A DNA stretch of 64,000 nucleotides from Virgibacillus_P tibetensis (GTDB taxonomy: Bacteria; Bacillota; Bacilli; Bacillales; Amphibacillaceae): the NCBI RefSeq assembly GCF_036026595.1, contig NZ_JARZFX010000004.1:248001-312000 (forward strand). The letters are read 5' to 3'. How positions within the stretch are numbered: the stretch's first letter is position 1; every line of letters begins with the position of its first letter. The notes beneath the pieces are model-generated. The model did not search any database. It was given only the letters and a program-made list of their open reading frames with translations, and had not been told where the DNA came from. Positions 27,157 to 36,059 of this stretch are shown one piece after another. The translations under genes and the position numbers were made by a program.

Positions 27157-27546
27157 ATGAAACCAGGCATGGCGATTGGCAGGCAGGAAACCATTAAAAT
27201 CGAAGTAACAGAAGAGATGTTTGCCAGTTTTGAAGGTACGGTTGTACATCCCGTGTATTCAACGGTTGCAATGGTCTATCATATGGAATGGGTTTCCAGA
27301 AAAATAATCCTCCCATTTTTAGAGGAACATGAGGAAGGTATGGGAGCAGCAGTTGAACTAAAACATATCAGCCCCTCCCCTCTACATTCATTCGTGTCCC
27401 TAACGGCTACTCTAATTGAACACAAGAAGGAACAGGTTATTACAAAAGTAGAGGCTTTCAATGAACATGGTTTGATAGGAAAAGGAGAAGTGAAGCAAGT
27501 TATATTACCTAAGGAACTCATTCGTAAAAAATTATCAATCATATAG
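27157..27546 (+). CDS. Hot-dog thioesterase, FlK-like
   Basis: 129 residues from ATG 27157, preceded by AGGAGTGAT. The order ASFEGTVVHPVYSTVAMVYHMEWVSR, then GMGAAVELKHISPSP, then VEAFNEHGLIGKGEVKQVIL fits the single hot-dog domain of the fluoroacetyl-CoA thioesterase (FlK) family. Such enzymes release CoA from acyl-CoA. As the first gene after the shared operator it could vent excess phenylacetyl-CoA, as PaaI or PaaY do elsewhere. Substrate is inference. Confidence 0.75.
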   Translation: MKPGMAIGRQETIKIEVTEEMFASFEGTVVHPVYSTVAMVYHMEWVSRKIILPFLEEHEEGMGAAVELKHISPSPLHSFVSLTATLIEHKKEQVITKVEAFNEHGLIGKGEVKQVILPKELIRKKLSII

Positions 27547-27630
27547 CATTATGGAGATAGAACGTATATAGCCGTTTTGACGACTGCTCAGCTGAGGAAT
27601 TCACGGGGATTTACTTACAATGGGGGATGA

Positions 27631-28776
27631 ATGATGAGCTTAATGAAAGAAACACCTGTTAATAATGACTTTCTTCTTCTTGACCGAATGTCGGAACATG
27701 AACAAGTAGTGTTTTGCAATGATCCTTCCAGTGGTTTAAAAGCGATAATCGCTATACATAACACAACACTTGGCCCAGCACTTGGGGGCTGCAGAATGCA
27801 ACCTTACAACAGTTTTGATGAAGCACTTATTGATGTATTGCGTTTATCAAAAGGTATGAGCTATAAGTGTGCAGCAGCAGATGTAGATTTCGGTGGTGGT
27901 AAAGCAGTCATTATCGGAGACCCCCTCACAGATAAAACACCAGAATTATTCCGTTCATTTGGCCAATTTGTTGACTCTCTCGGTGGCCGATTTTATACAG
28001 GTACAGACATGGGTACGGATATGGAGGATTTTATTCATGCGATGCGTGAAACGAACAATATAGTAGGTGTTCCAGAAGCGTATGGCGGAGGAGGAGATTC
28101 ATCTGTACCTACGGCAATAGGAGTACTGAATGGTCTGAAAGCAACAAATAAGATGCTGTTCGGCAGAACGCAGCTTCACGGAGTTACTTATGCTATACAA
28201 GGGCTTGGGAAAGTTGGTTATAAAGTAGCAGAAGGGCTTCTGGAAGAAGGAGCCGATCTCTATGTAACGGATATTAATGAGGATAGATTGCAGCAGATAG
28301 AACTTAGAGCAGAATCTGCAGCCGGGTCGGTAAAGGTAGTGGCGAGCAACGAAATTTATTCTCAAGAGGCTGATGTATTCGTTCCATGTGCGTTTGGTGG
28401 TGTCATAAATGACGACACAATCAGTCAATTTAAAGTAAAAGCAATTGCAGGATCCGCAAACAATCAATTATTAGCAGGGAAGCATGGCAGGGTGCTAGCC
28501 GAGAAAGGCATACTGTATGCTCCTGATTATATTATTAATTCAGGGGGACTTATCCAGGTCGCTGATGAACTATATGGAGCAAATAAAGAAAGAGTGCTCC
28601 TAAAAACAAAGGAAATTTATAATATCATTCTGCAAGTTTACCAGGAAGCAGAACGCCATCGAATTACTACAGTGGAAGCAGCAGACAGAATTTGTGAAAA
28701 AACAATGATGAACAGGGCAAAAAGAAATAGCTTCTATAGTGCTTCATTAAAGCCAAAGTGGAATATTAGAAACTAA
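27631..28776 (+). CDS. pdh: Phenylalanine dehydrogenase
   Basis: 381 residues, the length of Lysinibacillus sphaericus PheDH. It catalyses NAD-dependent deamination of phenylalanine to phenylpyruvate in the cytosol. Seen are the catalytic lysines in GMSYKCAAADVDFGGGK (K79, K91), D126 in TGTDMGT, and the NAD fold QGLGKVGYKVAE near residue 190. Two residues known to set specificity in PheDH, Gly124 (YTGTDMG) and Leu307 (GGLIQVADELYG), are both of the PheDH type, where leucine dehydrogenases have Ala and Val. ATG 27631 or 27634 follows GGGGG. Genes for a 2-oxoacid dehydrogenase complex follow directly. Confidence 0.92.
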   Translation: MMSLMKETPVNNDFLLLDRMSEHEQVVFCNDPSSGLKAIIAIHNTTLGPALGGCRMQPYNSFDEALIDVLRLSKGMSYKCAAADVDFGGGKAVIIGDPLTDKTPELFRSFGQFVDSLGGRFYTGTDMGTDMEDFIHAMRETNNIVGVPEAYGGGGDSSVPTAIGVLNGLKATNKMLFGRTQLHGVTYAIQGLGKVGYKVAEGLLEEGADLYVTDINEDRLQQIELRAESAAGSVKVVASNEIYSQEADVFVPCAFGGVINDDTISQFKVKAIAGSANNQLLAGKHGRVLAEKGILYAPDYIINSGGLIQVADELYGANKERVLLKTKEIYNIILQVYQEAERHRITTVEAADRICEKTMMNRAKRNSFYSASLKPKWNIRN

Positions 28777-28794
28777 ACATACGGGGGTAATTAA

Positions 28795-29847
28795 ATGGAA
28801 GCAAGTTATCCAGTGAAGCAAATTATTGATGATCAAGGAAACTTCATCGACACTTCTTATACTGATCTTATAGATGCAAAATTAGCCCGGCATCTCTACT
28901 TTCATATGTGCAGAATTAGGGCATTTGATAGAAAGGCTATTAGCTTACAGCGTCAAGGGAGAATTGGAACATATCCTCCATTTGAGGGGCAGGAGGCTTC
29001 CCAGGTGGGCAGTGCCCTTGCACTTGGTTCCGATGATTGGATTTTCCCAACCTACCGTGATCATGGCGCAACATTAACATATGGTGCAGATATGACAAGG
29101 ATGTTTCTATATTGGAATGGTCGAGTAGAGGGATGTGTACCTCCGGATGGGAAGAATATTTTTCCACCTGCAGTTCCAATTGCTACCCAAATTCCTCATG
29201 CGGTTGGAGCTTCCTGGGCAGAAAAGAGAAAAAAGACGACTAATATTGCAATTGCTTATTTTGGTGACGGTGCAACGTCAGAGGGTGATTTTCACGAAGG
29301 TCTGAACTTTGCCAGTGTCTTTAAAACTCCCACCGTATTCTTTAATCAAAACAACGGCTATGCAATATCTGTTCCCATCGAAAAGCAAATGAATTCAAAA
29401 ACCATAGCCCAAAAGGCAGTAGCTTATAGTATACCTGGAGTCCGGATTGATGGAAACGATTGTTTTGCTGTTTATTTTGAAACGAAGAAAGCGATAGATG
29501 CAGCACGCAGCGGTAAAGGGCCTACATTGATTGAGTCTGTTACATGGCGGGCAGGTGCCCACACGACAGCTGATGACCCTTCGAAATATCGACCTGGCGA
29601 ACAAGGGAAGGATATTGTTGACCCACTTCTGCGATTAGAAAGGTTTATGAAGAACAATGGCTATTGGGATAAAGAAGCCAATTCAAAGATGGAAGCAGAA
29701 TTGAATGAAGAAATAGAAGCAGCTGTAACTGCAATGGAGCAATTTTCAGAAGCAAGAGCAGAAGATATGTTTGATCATGTATTTGCTGAGCTTCCTGCAC
29801 AATTAGTTGAACAAAAAGAATCATATCTTGAACTTCTAAAGGAGTGA
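28795..29847 (+). CDS. 2-oxoacid dehydrogenase E1 alpha subunit
   Basis: 350 residues with the thiamine diphosphate motif GDGATSEGDFHEGLNFASVF...NQNN near residues 160-185 and the phosphorylation-loop region TYRDHGATLTYG. With E1beta it decarboxylates a 2-oxoacid and passes the acyl group to the lipoyl arm of E2. PdhA/BkdAA-type families look alike here. Because the gene lies 18 bases after phenylalanine dehydrogenase, phenylpyruvate is the suggested substrate, giving phenylacetyl-CoA. GGGGG precedes ATG. Confidence 0.9.
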   Translation: MEASYPVKQIIDDQGNFIDTSYTDLIDAKLARHLYFHMCRIRAFDRKAISLQRQGRIGTYPPFEGQEASQVGSALALGSDDWIFPTYRDHGATLTYGADMTRMFLYWNGRVEGCVPPDGKNIFPPAVPIATQIPHAVGASWAEKRKKTTNIAIAYFGDGATSEGDFHEGLNFASVFKTPTVFFNQNNGYAISVPIEKQMNSKTIAQKAVAYSIPGVRIDGNDCFAVYFETKKAIDAARSGKGPTLIESVTWRAGAHTTADDPSKYRPGEQGKDIVDPLLRLERFMKNNGYWDKEANSKMEAELNEEIEAAVTAMEQFSEARAEDMFDHVFAELPAQLVEQKESYLELLKE

Positions 29848-29852
29848 GTAAT

Positions 29853-30872
29853 ATGACAATGAAACTCAAGGAAACACCTCATAAAAAGAATGAAACTGCA
29901 TTATTGACGATGGTTCAAGCAATTAATGATGGGATGAAAACTATGCTTGAGTCAGATGAAACCACAATTATACTTGGTGAAGACATTGGTAGAAATGGTG
30001 GGGTCTTTCGAGCAACGGAAGGACTGCAGGCGCAATTCGGGGAAGATAGAGTAGTGGATACGCCTTTATCAGAATCAGGTATTATTGGAACCTCTGTCGG
30101 CCTTGCGATAAATGGATTTAAGCCCATTGCGGAGATGCAGTTTATGGGGTTTATTTATCCAGCCTACGACCAAATTATGACACATGTTTCTCGTATACGA
30201 ATGAAAACAATGGGACGTTTTTCTGTGCCAATGGTTATCAGGGCACCTTATGGTGCGGGTATTCGAGCACCAGAAGTGCATTCAGATAGTGCAGAGGCTC
30301 TTTTTACTCATATGCCAGGAATTAAAGTAGTATGCCCCTCCAATCCATATGATGCAAAGGGGCTTCTTATTGCTGCAATAGAAGATCCAGACCCGGTCTT
30401 ATTTTTGGAGCCAATGAGAAATTACCGTTCATCCAGGCAAGAGATCCCTGTTGAAAAATATACTATTAAAATTGGTAATGGGATGAAACTGCGGCAAGGG
30501 GAAGATGTAACCATCATCGCATGGGGTGCAATGATTCCAGTTGCGGAAAAAGCGGCAGATCAGGCAGAGGAAAAGGGAATAAGTTGTGATGTAATTGACC
30601 TGAGAACGTTATACCCGATGGATCGCGATATCATTGCTGAATCAGTGAAAAAAACAGGTAGAGCTGTTGTAATACATGAAGCACATGCAACTAGTGGACT
30701 TGGAAATGATATTGTATCAGTCATTAACGATACGTCCTTCCTGTATTTGAAAGCGCCGATTGAGCGTGTAACAGGATTTGATGTTCCGGTTCCATTCTTT
30801 GCTTTGGAGGAACATTATCTCCCTACACCAAAGCGTGTTCTTGCAGGTATTGAAAAGACTGTAAAATTTTAA
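29853..30872 (+). CDS. 2-oxoacid dehydrogenase E1 beta subunit
   Basis: 339 residues from ATG 29853, eight bases after AAAGGAG; GTG 29844 in frame would overlap the ribosome site. Motifs: LGEDIGRNGGVFRATEGL, DTPLSESGIIGTSVGLAING, EMQFMGFIYPAYDQI and RAPYGAGIRAPEVHSDS, all typical of the transketolase-like beta chain. It forms the alpha2beta2 E1 with the preceding gene, spaced by five bases. Confidence 0.93.
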   Translation: MTMKLKETPHKKNETALLTMVQAINDGMKTMLESDETTIILGEDIGRNGGVFRATEGLQAQFGEDRVVDTPLSESGIIGTSVGLAINGFKPIAEMQFMGFIYPAYDQIMTHVSRIRMKTMGRFSVPMVIRAPYGAGIRAPEVHSDSAEALFTHMPGIKVVCPSNPYDAKGLLIAAIEDPDPVLFLEPMRNYRSSRQEIPVEKYTIKIGNGMKLRQGEDVTIIAWGAMIPVAEKAADQAEEKGISCDVIDLRTLYPMDRDIIAESVKKTGRAVVIHEAHATSGLGNDIVSVINDTSFLYLKAPIERVTGFDVPVPFFALEEHYLPTPKRVLAGIEKTVKF

Positions 30873-30896
30873 AAAACAATCTTGGGGGTGAACGTA

Positions 30897-32153
30897 TTGC
30901 TGGAAGTAAAATTGCATGATATTGGAGAAGGAATGACAGAAGGGGAAATTGTTCACTATCTTGTAAAAGAAGGAGATCAGGTGACAACAGATCAGCCTCT
31001 TGTTGAGGTGCAAACGGACAAGATGGTGGCAGAATTACCTTCACCTGGAGTCGGAACTATTAAAGAAATAGTTATACAAACCGGGGAAACGGTTAGAGTC
31101 GGAACAACACTTTTATTAATTGAAGCAGCACATACACAGCATACAGACCAAGGGCAACAGCCAACTCAAACAATAAAACCCACCCAAACAGTCGCTGTTT
31201 CCGATATGAAGGAAACTAAGAAAACACCGACCTCCACGTTTAATCGCATACTAGCCACACCTTACACACGTAAAATCGCACGAGATAATCACATTAATAT
31301 TGAAGAAGTGAAAGCCGCAGATCCATCTGGAAGAGTTACGGAAGAAGATATTTACAAATTTATAAAGAGTCAGCAGATACCAGGTAAAAATACCGAACAA
31401 GCAGAATCAAATAATTCAAAGCCTTCTATAGAAGAAAGCACAACATTAATTGTTGAGTCAGCACCGGATGAAATCCCCTTTCGTGGTATTCGCAAGCAGA
31501 TTGCCAGGAAAATGACAAAATCCCTATTTACCATTCCTCATGTTACACACTTTGACGAAGTGGACATGACGAGATTATTTGAACTGCGCCAGGAGTTGAA
31601 AGAACAAGGTATTGCCATTTCCGTTCCAGCATTTCTTGTAAAAGCACTGGTGATTGCGTTGAAGGACTTTCCGGTATTTAATGCAGAACTCGATGAAGAG
31701 AACGAAAGAATCATTTTGAAAAAAGAATATCATATTGGGATGGCAACAGACACGTCAGAAGGTTTGATTGTTCCTGTAGTACATAACGCCGATAAAAAAT
31801 CGATTGCAGATATTCACGGAAACATGAAACAATTAACTGAAAAAGCAAAAACCGGCCAACTCAATCCTGGTGATCTAAAAAATAGTACATTTACTGTTAG
31901 TAATGTTGGTCCTCTTGGGAGCACTGGTGCAACACCAATTATTAACTATCCTGAAACAGCGTTGATCGCTTTTCATAAAACCAAAAAAATGCCTGTTGTT
32001 AATGAGAAGGATGAAATTGTCATCCGGCAGATAATGACTCTATCGATGGCGTTCGATCACCGGGTTGCCGATGGAGCGAGCGCTGTAGCTTTTACAAATC
32101 GCTTTTCCAAGTTAATTGAGCGTCCTAATAACCTGATGCTGGAGATGATATAA
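30897..32153 (+). CDS. 2-oxoacid dehydrogenase E2, dihydrolipoyl acyltransferase
   Basis: 418 residues from TTG 30897, six bases after GGGGGTG. Domains in order: one lipoyl domain (residues ~1-78, lipoylated Lys42 in VQTDKMVAEL), a Gln/Thr-rich linker, an E1/E3-binding domain (ATPYTRKIARDNHINIEEV, near 118-136), a second linker, and the acyltransferase core ending with the active-site DHRVADG. It transfers the acyl group to CoA; the product is inferred to be phenylacetyl-CoA. It forms the core of the complex with the flanking E1 and E3 genes. Confidence 0.93.
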   Translation: MLEVKLHDIGEGMTEGEIVHYLVKEGDQVTTDQPLVEVQTDKMVAELPSPGVGTIKEIVIQTGETVRVGTTLLLIEAAHTQHTDQGQQPTQTIKPTQTVAVSDMKETKKTPTSTFNRILATPYTRKIARDNHINIEEVKAADPSGRVTEEDIYKFIKSQQIPGKNTEQAESNNSKPSIEESTTLIVESAPDEIPFRGIRKQIARKMTKSLFTIPHVTHFDEVDMTRLFELRQELKEQGIAISVPAFLVKALVIALKDFPVFNAELDEENERIILKKEYHIGMATDTSEGLIVPVVHNADKKSIADIHGNMKQLTEKAKTGQLNPGDLKNSTFTVSNVGPLGSTGATPIINYPETALIAFHKTKKMPVVNEKDEIVIRQIMTLSMAFDHRVADGASAVAFTNRFSKLIERPNNLMLEMI

Positions 32154-33575
32154 ATGGTTGTAGGTGAAATTAGTCAGGAAAGGGATCTTGTCATTATTGG
32201 AGGAGGTCCTGGGGGCTACAATGCTGCAATTAGAGCCGCACAGCTGGGATTAGAAGTTACCCTTATTGAAACAGAAGATATGGGTGGCGTTTGTTTAAAT
32301 AAGGGTTGTATCCCATCCAAAGTGTGGACGCACGCTGCTAAAAAGAATGCAGAGCTCGTACATTTAAAAGAACTTGGAATTCACACAGGTAATACCAGTT
32401 TTGATATAAAGAAATTAATGGCATATAAAACAAAGGTGACAGATCAGCTGCGAAGTGGTGTGGAAGCCCTTTGTAAAGCAAATAAAATTGAACTTATTGA
32501 AGGGAAGGCATCCTTCCTTACAGAAGATCGTATTGGTGTGGAAAATGGACATCAATTTGATGTATATGTGTTTAAACAGGCCATTATAGCAACAGGGAGT
32601 ACAACAAAATACCCTGCCGAGTTATCAGGAAACAGCAGCCGTATATTCCTTTCCTATGAAATCTTTGAGCTTCCGCATTTGCCTGAACACTTAATTATTT
32701 ATGGCAGCGATTATATTTCACTTGAAATAGCTTCAAGCTATGCATCTTTTGGCTCTAAGGTAACTATTCTTATGAGGGAGGATGAAGATTTTCTATTTGA
32801 TAAATCTATTAATAAAGAACTGAAACGTCTCCTTAAACGGAAAAAAATTCAGGTGAAAAAGCAAGTGGTTATTCAGGCAGTTGAAGAAACAGAAAAAGAT
32901 ATTAGGATTACCTTCGCTGATGATAAACAAACGAAACAAACGGTAGAGGGTACACATTTAGTTGCAATTGGCGAGAAAAAGCCAAATGTAAATGAATTGG
33001 GAATAGGCAGGCTTGGTATGAAGCAAACAGATAAAGGGTCAATTGTGATAAATCACAGGATGCAAACTTCACTTCCTTCGATTTACGCCATTGGTGATGT
33101 TACAGAAGGTCCATTGCTCGCAGTAAAAGCGATCAAACAAGGTAAAGCGGCAGTTGAATCTATTGCTGGTGGCAATCCGGAAGTAGATTTAACCTTTCTG
33201 CCTGTTGTTGCTCATACAATTCCACCAATAGCATCGGTGGGACTGACTGAAAAGGAGGTGCACGACCATGGTCTAGTTGCCCGCATCAGCCAATTCCCTA
33301 TCGGTAGTAATGGATATGCAATGATATCCAATCAGCGTGATGGCTTTATAAAAGTAATTACTGACACGCGTAATGATCTTATCCTAGGGGTTCACATGAT
33401 AGGTGAAGGGGCTGTAGAATTGTCAGCTGTGTTTGTTCAGTTACTTGAAATGGCAGGTAAGGAAGAGGATGTTATATTCCCAAACTATGCTCATCCTAGT
33501 ATGAATGAAGGCTTAATGGAGGCAGTAGAATCGTTAATCGGACATGCAATACACATTACACCGCAGAAGCAATAA
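32154..33575 (+). CDS. lpdA: Dihydrolipoamide dehydrogenase (E3)
   Basis: 473 residues. FAD fold IIGGGPGGYNAAIRAAQLG at residues 14-32, redox disulfide C47/C52 in GGVCLNKGCIPSK, NAD fold around LIIYGSDYISLEIASSYASFG (the usual GGG reads YGSDY), FAD motif YAIGDVTEGPLLA, and a C-terminal His-Glu pair in YAHPSMNE. It reoxidises the lipoyl arm of E2 with NAD. The start codon directly follows the E2 stop. Last gene of the operon. The altered GxGxxG-like stretch YGSDYISLE is a little unusual for E3. Confidence 0.93.
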   Translation: MVVGEISQERDLVIIGGGPGGYNAAIRAAQLGLEVTLIETEDMGGVCLNKGCIPSKVWTHAAKKNAELVHLKELGIHTGNTSFDIKKLMAYKTKVTDQLRSGVEALCKANKIELIEGKASFLTEDRIGVENGHQFDVYVFKQAIIATGSTTKYPAELSGNSSRIFLSYEIFELPHLPEHLIIYGSDYISLEIASSYASFGSKVTILMREDEDFLFDKSINKELKRLLKRKKIQVKKQVVIQAVEETEKDIRITFADDKQTKQTVEGTHLVAIGEKKPNVNELGIGRLGMKQTDKGSIVINHRMQTSLPSIYAIGDVTEGPLLAVKAIKQGKAAVESIAGGNPEVDLTFLPVVAHTIPPIASVGLTEKEVHDHGLVARISQFPIGSNGYAMISNQRDGFIKVITDTRNDLILGVHMIGEGAVELSAVFVQLLEMAGKEEDVIFPNYAHPSMNEGLMEAVESLIGHAIHITPQKQ

Positions 33576-33774
33576 CTAATTCGTGAGGATTTTTCTTTTA
33601 AGTGAGCTTAGAAGACCTAAAAACGCATTCATAGTGTAATGCCAACAGATTTCCAATCATCGTTGCTAATGCTTAGCTCTCACGATTCTGGCTAGTACAA
33701 AATTACTACTTGATTAAATCACTCACTGTGTTATAATTTTCTTAATTTTTATATAAAAAAAGGGGGAAAATAAA
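33576..33774 (+). promoter_or_regulatory. Leader and promoter of the ABC importer genes
   Basis: TTGATT (33710-33715), a 16-base spacer and TATAAT (33732-33737) form a sigma-A promoter, followed by GGGGG ribosome site. Upstream, TTCGTGAG (near 33580) and CTCACGA (near 33678) are complementary over 100 bases, so the segment may fold behind lpdA and serve as terminator or structured end. No T-box motif was found. Confidence 0.6.
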
Positions 33775-34761
33775 ATGAGAAAATGGCTACAATTATTAAT
33801 GTTGTTGGCAGTTAGTGGAATAGTGTTGGCTGCATGTGGCTCGGATGATGCCTCATCAGAGTCGGACGGGGAAACATACAAAATAGGGGCGACCCAGATC
33901 GTTGAGCACCCTTCACTTGATGCGGCCTACGAAGGTTTTAAGGAAGCGTTGGCGGATGCAGGTTTAAATGTGGAGTATGATCTGCAAAGTGCCCAAGGGG
34001 ATCAAAATAATGTGAAGCCTATTGCTGATAACTTTGTAGCAGATAATGTAGATTTGATATTTGCCAATTCTACTCCAAGTGCACTAGGAGCTTTACAGGC
34101 GACTAGTGATATCCCGATAGTCTTTACATCTGTTACAGATGCAGTGGATGCAGGACTGGTGGACGCGATGGATGAACCTGGTGATAATATTACCGGTGTA
34201 GTGGATCTTCATCCTGATGCAATTAAAGAAACGGTTACTTTTATTGACACGTATTTTGAAGGATCTACGGTAGGACTAATTTATAATGCAGGTGAACAAA
34301 ACTCTGTTACACAGATTGAAGCTGTACAGGCGGCAGTTGAAGGGACCAGTCTGAATCTTACAGAGCGAACAGTAGCTAACTCCGCTGAAGTACAACAGGC
34401 TGCAACCACATTAGTTGGAGAAGCGGATGTTATTTATGTGGTAACAGATAACACGGTTGTATCCGCTTTGGACAGTGTGGTCGGTGTTGCTAACGAACAA
34501 GATATTCCTTTAATCGTTGGAGAGCCCGATTCATTAGCTAAAGGCGGTTTTGCTACTTATGGAATTGATTACCATACAATTGGTTACCGTACAGGAGAAA
34601 TGGCAGCGGAAATATTAAAAGGTGATAAGACAACGAAGGATTTCCCTGTAGAGTACCCACCTGAGATTCAGTTATTTATTAATAAGCAAGCAGCTGAAGA
34701 ACAGGGCATCGACTGGAATGATGCATGGGATAACGATGCACAATTTATAGAGACAGAATAA
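33775..34761 (+). CDS. ABC transporter substrate-binding lipoprotein (TrpX-like)
   Basis: 328 residues. Signal peptide with lipobox VLAAC, so the mature protein is a lipoprotein starting at Cys20 or so, followed by a Ser/Asp-rich linker. The fold is the ABC_sub_bind family (PF04392-like): YKIGATQIVEHPSLDAAYEGFKEAL, DNFVADNVDLIFANSTPSA, DIPIVFTSVTDAVDAGLV. Streptococcal TrpX is a member, so an aromatic amino acid is a likely ligand. Position behind the phenylalanine genes supports phenylalanine or a related compound, by inference. Confidence 0.85.
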   Translation: MRKWLQLLMLLAVSGIVLAACGSDDASSESDGETYKIGATQIVEHPSLDAAYEGFKEALADAGLNVEYDLQSAQGDQNNVKPIADNFVADNVDLIFANSTPSALGALQATSDIPIVFTSVTDAVDAGLVDAMDEPGDNITGVVDLHPDAIKETVTFIDTYFEGSTVGLIYNAGEQNSVTQIEAVQAAVEGTSLNLTERTVANSAEVQQAATTLVGEADVIYVVTDNTVVSALDSVVGVANEQDIPLIVGEPDSLAKGGFATYGIDYHTIGYRTGEMAAEILKGDKTTKDFPVEYPPEIQLFINKQAAEEQGIDWNDAWDNDAQFIETE

Positions 34762-34793
34762 AGAACAGACTATACGAGAAATGATTAAGTAAA

Positions 34794-35035
34794 GAGGCTG
34801 GGACATAACTAAATGGGAAGAATGAGAATCCGAACAATTGGAACTTAGCGTAGGCAAAATACGCAGACTCCTGTGGGAACAGCACGAGCTGAAGATCCAC
34901 TGTGTGAAGTGCTCTTCTTCACACAGTTAGCTGAAGCCGTGCCCACGGAAAGCGGAGTATTTTGCCGAAGCGGTACATTTGCTCAGGCATTAATGTTCGG
35001 ATTTTCCTGAATAATTCTTCTTTTGTCCCAACCTC
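34794..35035. repeat. 242-bp interspersed element with terminal inverted repeats, copy 2
   Basis: GAGGCTGGGACA (34794-34805) and TGTCCCAACCTC (35024-35035) are its inverted ends. It is close to copy 1 (18129-18368) along the whole length, but its internal inverted repeat (around 34888-34936) has drifted. It occupies the space between the binding-protein gene and the permease gene of one ABC importer, starting 33 bases after a stop codon and ending 37 bases before a start codon. Confidence 0.88.
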
Positions 35036-35071
35036 TTTATTCGGAAAATGAGCGAGAAGGGGGACAGCATC

Positions 35072-36058
35072 ATGTTTATTGCACTATTTGGCGCGGTAGA
35101 ATCAGGAGTAATTTATGCAATTATGGCTTTAGGAGTTTACTTGTCCTTCCGCGTTTTAGATTTTCCTGATTTAACGGTGGATGGAAGTTTTGTTACGGGG
35201 GCTGCTGTGGCTGCCATCTCAATTATGAATGGAGTACCTCCTGTTATAGCTACATTACTGGCGGCACTCGCTGGTTTTCTGGCAGGTTGCATAACAGGGG
35301 TGCTTCACACAAAAGGGAAAATTAACGCTCTGTTATCAGGGATTCTCATGATGATTGCTCTTTATTCTATTAACTTACGAATAATGGGTCAACCTACGTT
35401 ATCTCTTTTAAATGAATCTACTGTTTTTAAACAATTACGATCTGCTTGGGAAGGTACTGGGATAGACTCATTTTTAAATGGGTTATTAACATCAATGGGT
35501 ATGGAACGGGTACCGGGTACATGGTCAATTGTGCTGGTTATGATAATAATCACAATTCTTATTAAATTGCTGACAGACTACTACTTAAAGACAGAAGTTG
35601 GTCTGGCGCTTCGGGCTACAGGAGATAATAAGAAAATGATCCGAAGTCTTTCAGCTAACACCGATTCACTGATTATAGCTGGTATTGGGATTTCCAATGC
35701 ACTAGTCGCATTGTCAGGAGCTTTAATTGCACAACATGGGGGATTTGCTGACGTGGGTATGGGTATCGGAATGATCATTATCGGTCTTGCCTCTGTTATT
35801 ATAGGTGAGGCACTGTTTGGTACGAAAACAATTGCAATAGCTACAATAGCAGTCATCGGTGGGGCTATTATTTACCGAGTTGTAGTAACCCTGGCACTTC
35901 GTGTGGATTTCCTGGATACAGGGGATATGAAGCTGATCACGGCTTTACTCGTTATTGGAGCATTGGTTGCACCAAAAGTACTTCAGGCACGGAAAGAAAA
36001 AAAGCGACGAATGGAAAAACGTGCCATGCTAACTCGTCAAAAAGCAGAGGGGGTATAG
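35072..36058 (+). CDS. ABC transporter permease (TrpY-like)
   Basis: 328 residues from ATG 35072, eight bases after GGGGG; an ATG at 35048 overlaps the ribosome site. About nine hydrophobic segments, with the branched-chain-permease-like motifs LSFRVLDFPDLTVDGSFVTGAA and GLALRATGDNKKMIRSLSANTD, the latter contacting the ATPase. It is the membrane pore of the importer with the preceding lipoprotein and following ATPase. The inserted repeat upstream may affect its expression. Confidence 0.88.
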   Translation: MFIALFGAVESGVIYAIMALGVYLSFRVLDFPDLTVDGSFVTGAAVAAISIMNGVPPVIATLLAALAGFLAGCITGVLHTKGKINALLSGILMMIALYSINLRIMGQPTLSLLNESTVFKQLRSAWEGTGIDSFLNGLLTSMGMERVPGTWSIVLVMIIITILIKLLTDYYLKTEVGLALRATGDNKKMIRSLSANTDSLIIAGIGISNALVALSGALIAQHGGFADVGMGIGMIIIGLASVIIGEALFGTKTIAIATIAVIGGAIIYRVVVTLALRVDFLDTGDMKLITALLVIGALVAPKVLQARKEKKRRMEKRAMLTRQKAEGV

Positions 36059-36059
36059 C

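Noticed and set aside
28795..33575. Housekeeping pyruvate dehydrogenase operon
   Set aside because: Possible by motif alone, but the promoter shared with PheDH and the paa-type operator argue for a dedicated catabolic complex; kept as an alternative, not as the call.
33576..33774. T-box or amino-acid riboswitch before the TrpX-like gene
   Set aside because: No T-box sequence or specifier loop is visible; only a sigma-A promoter and a loose long-range complementarity.
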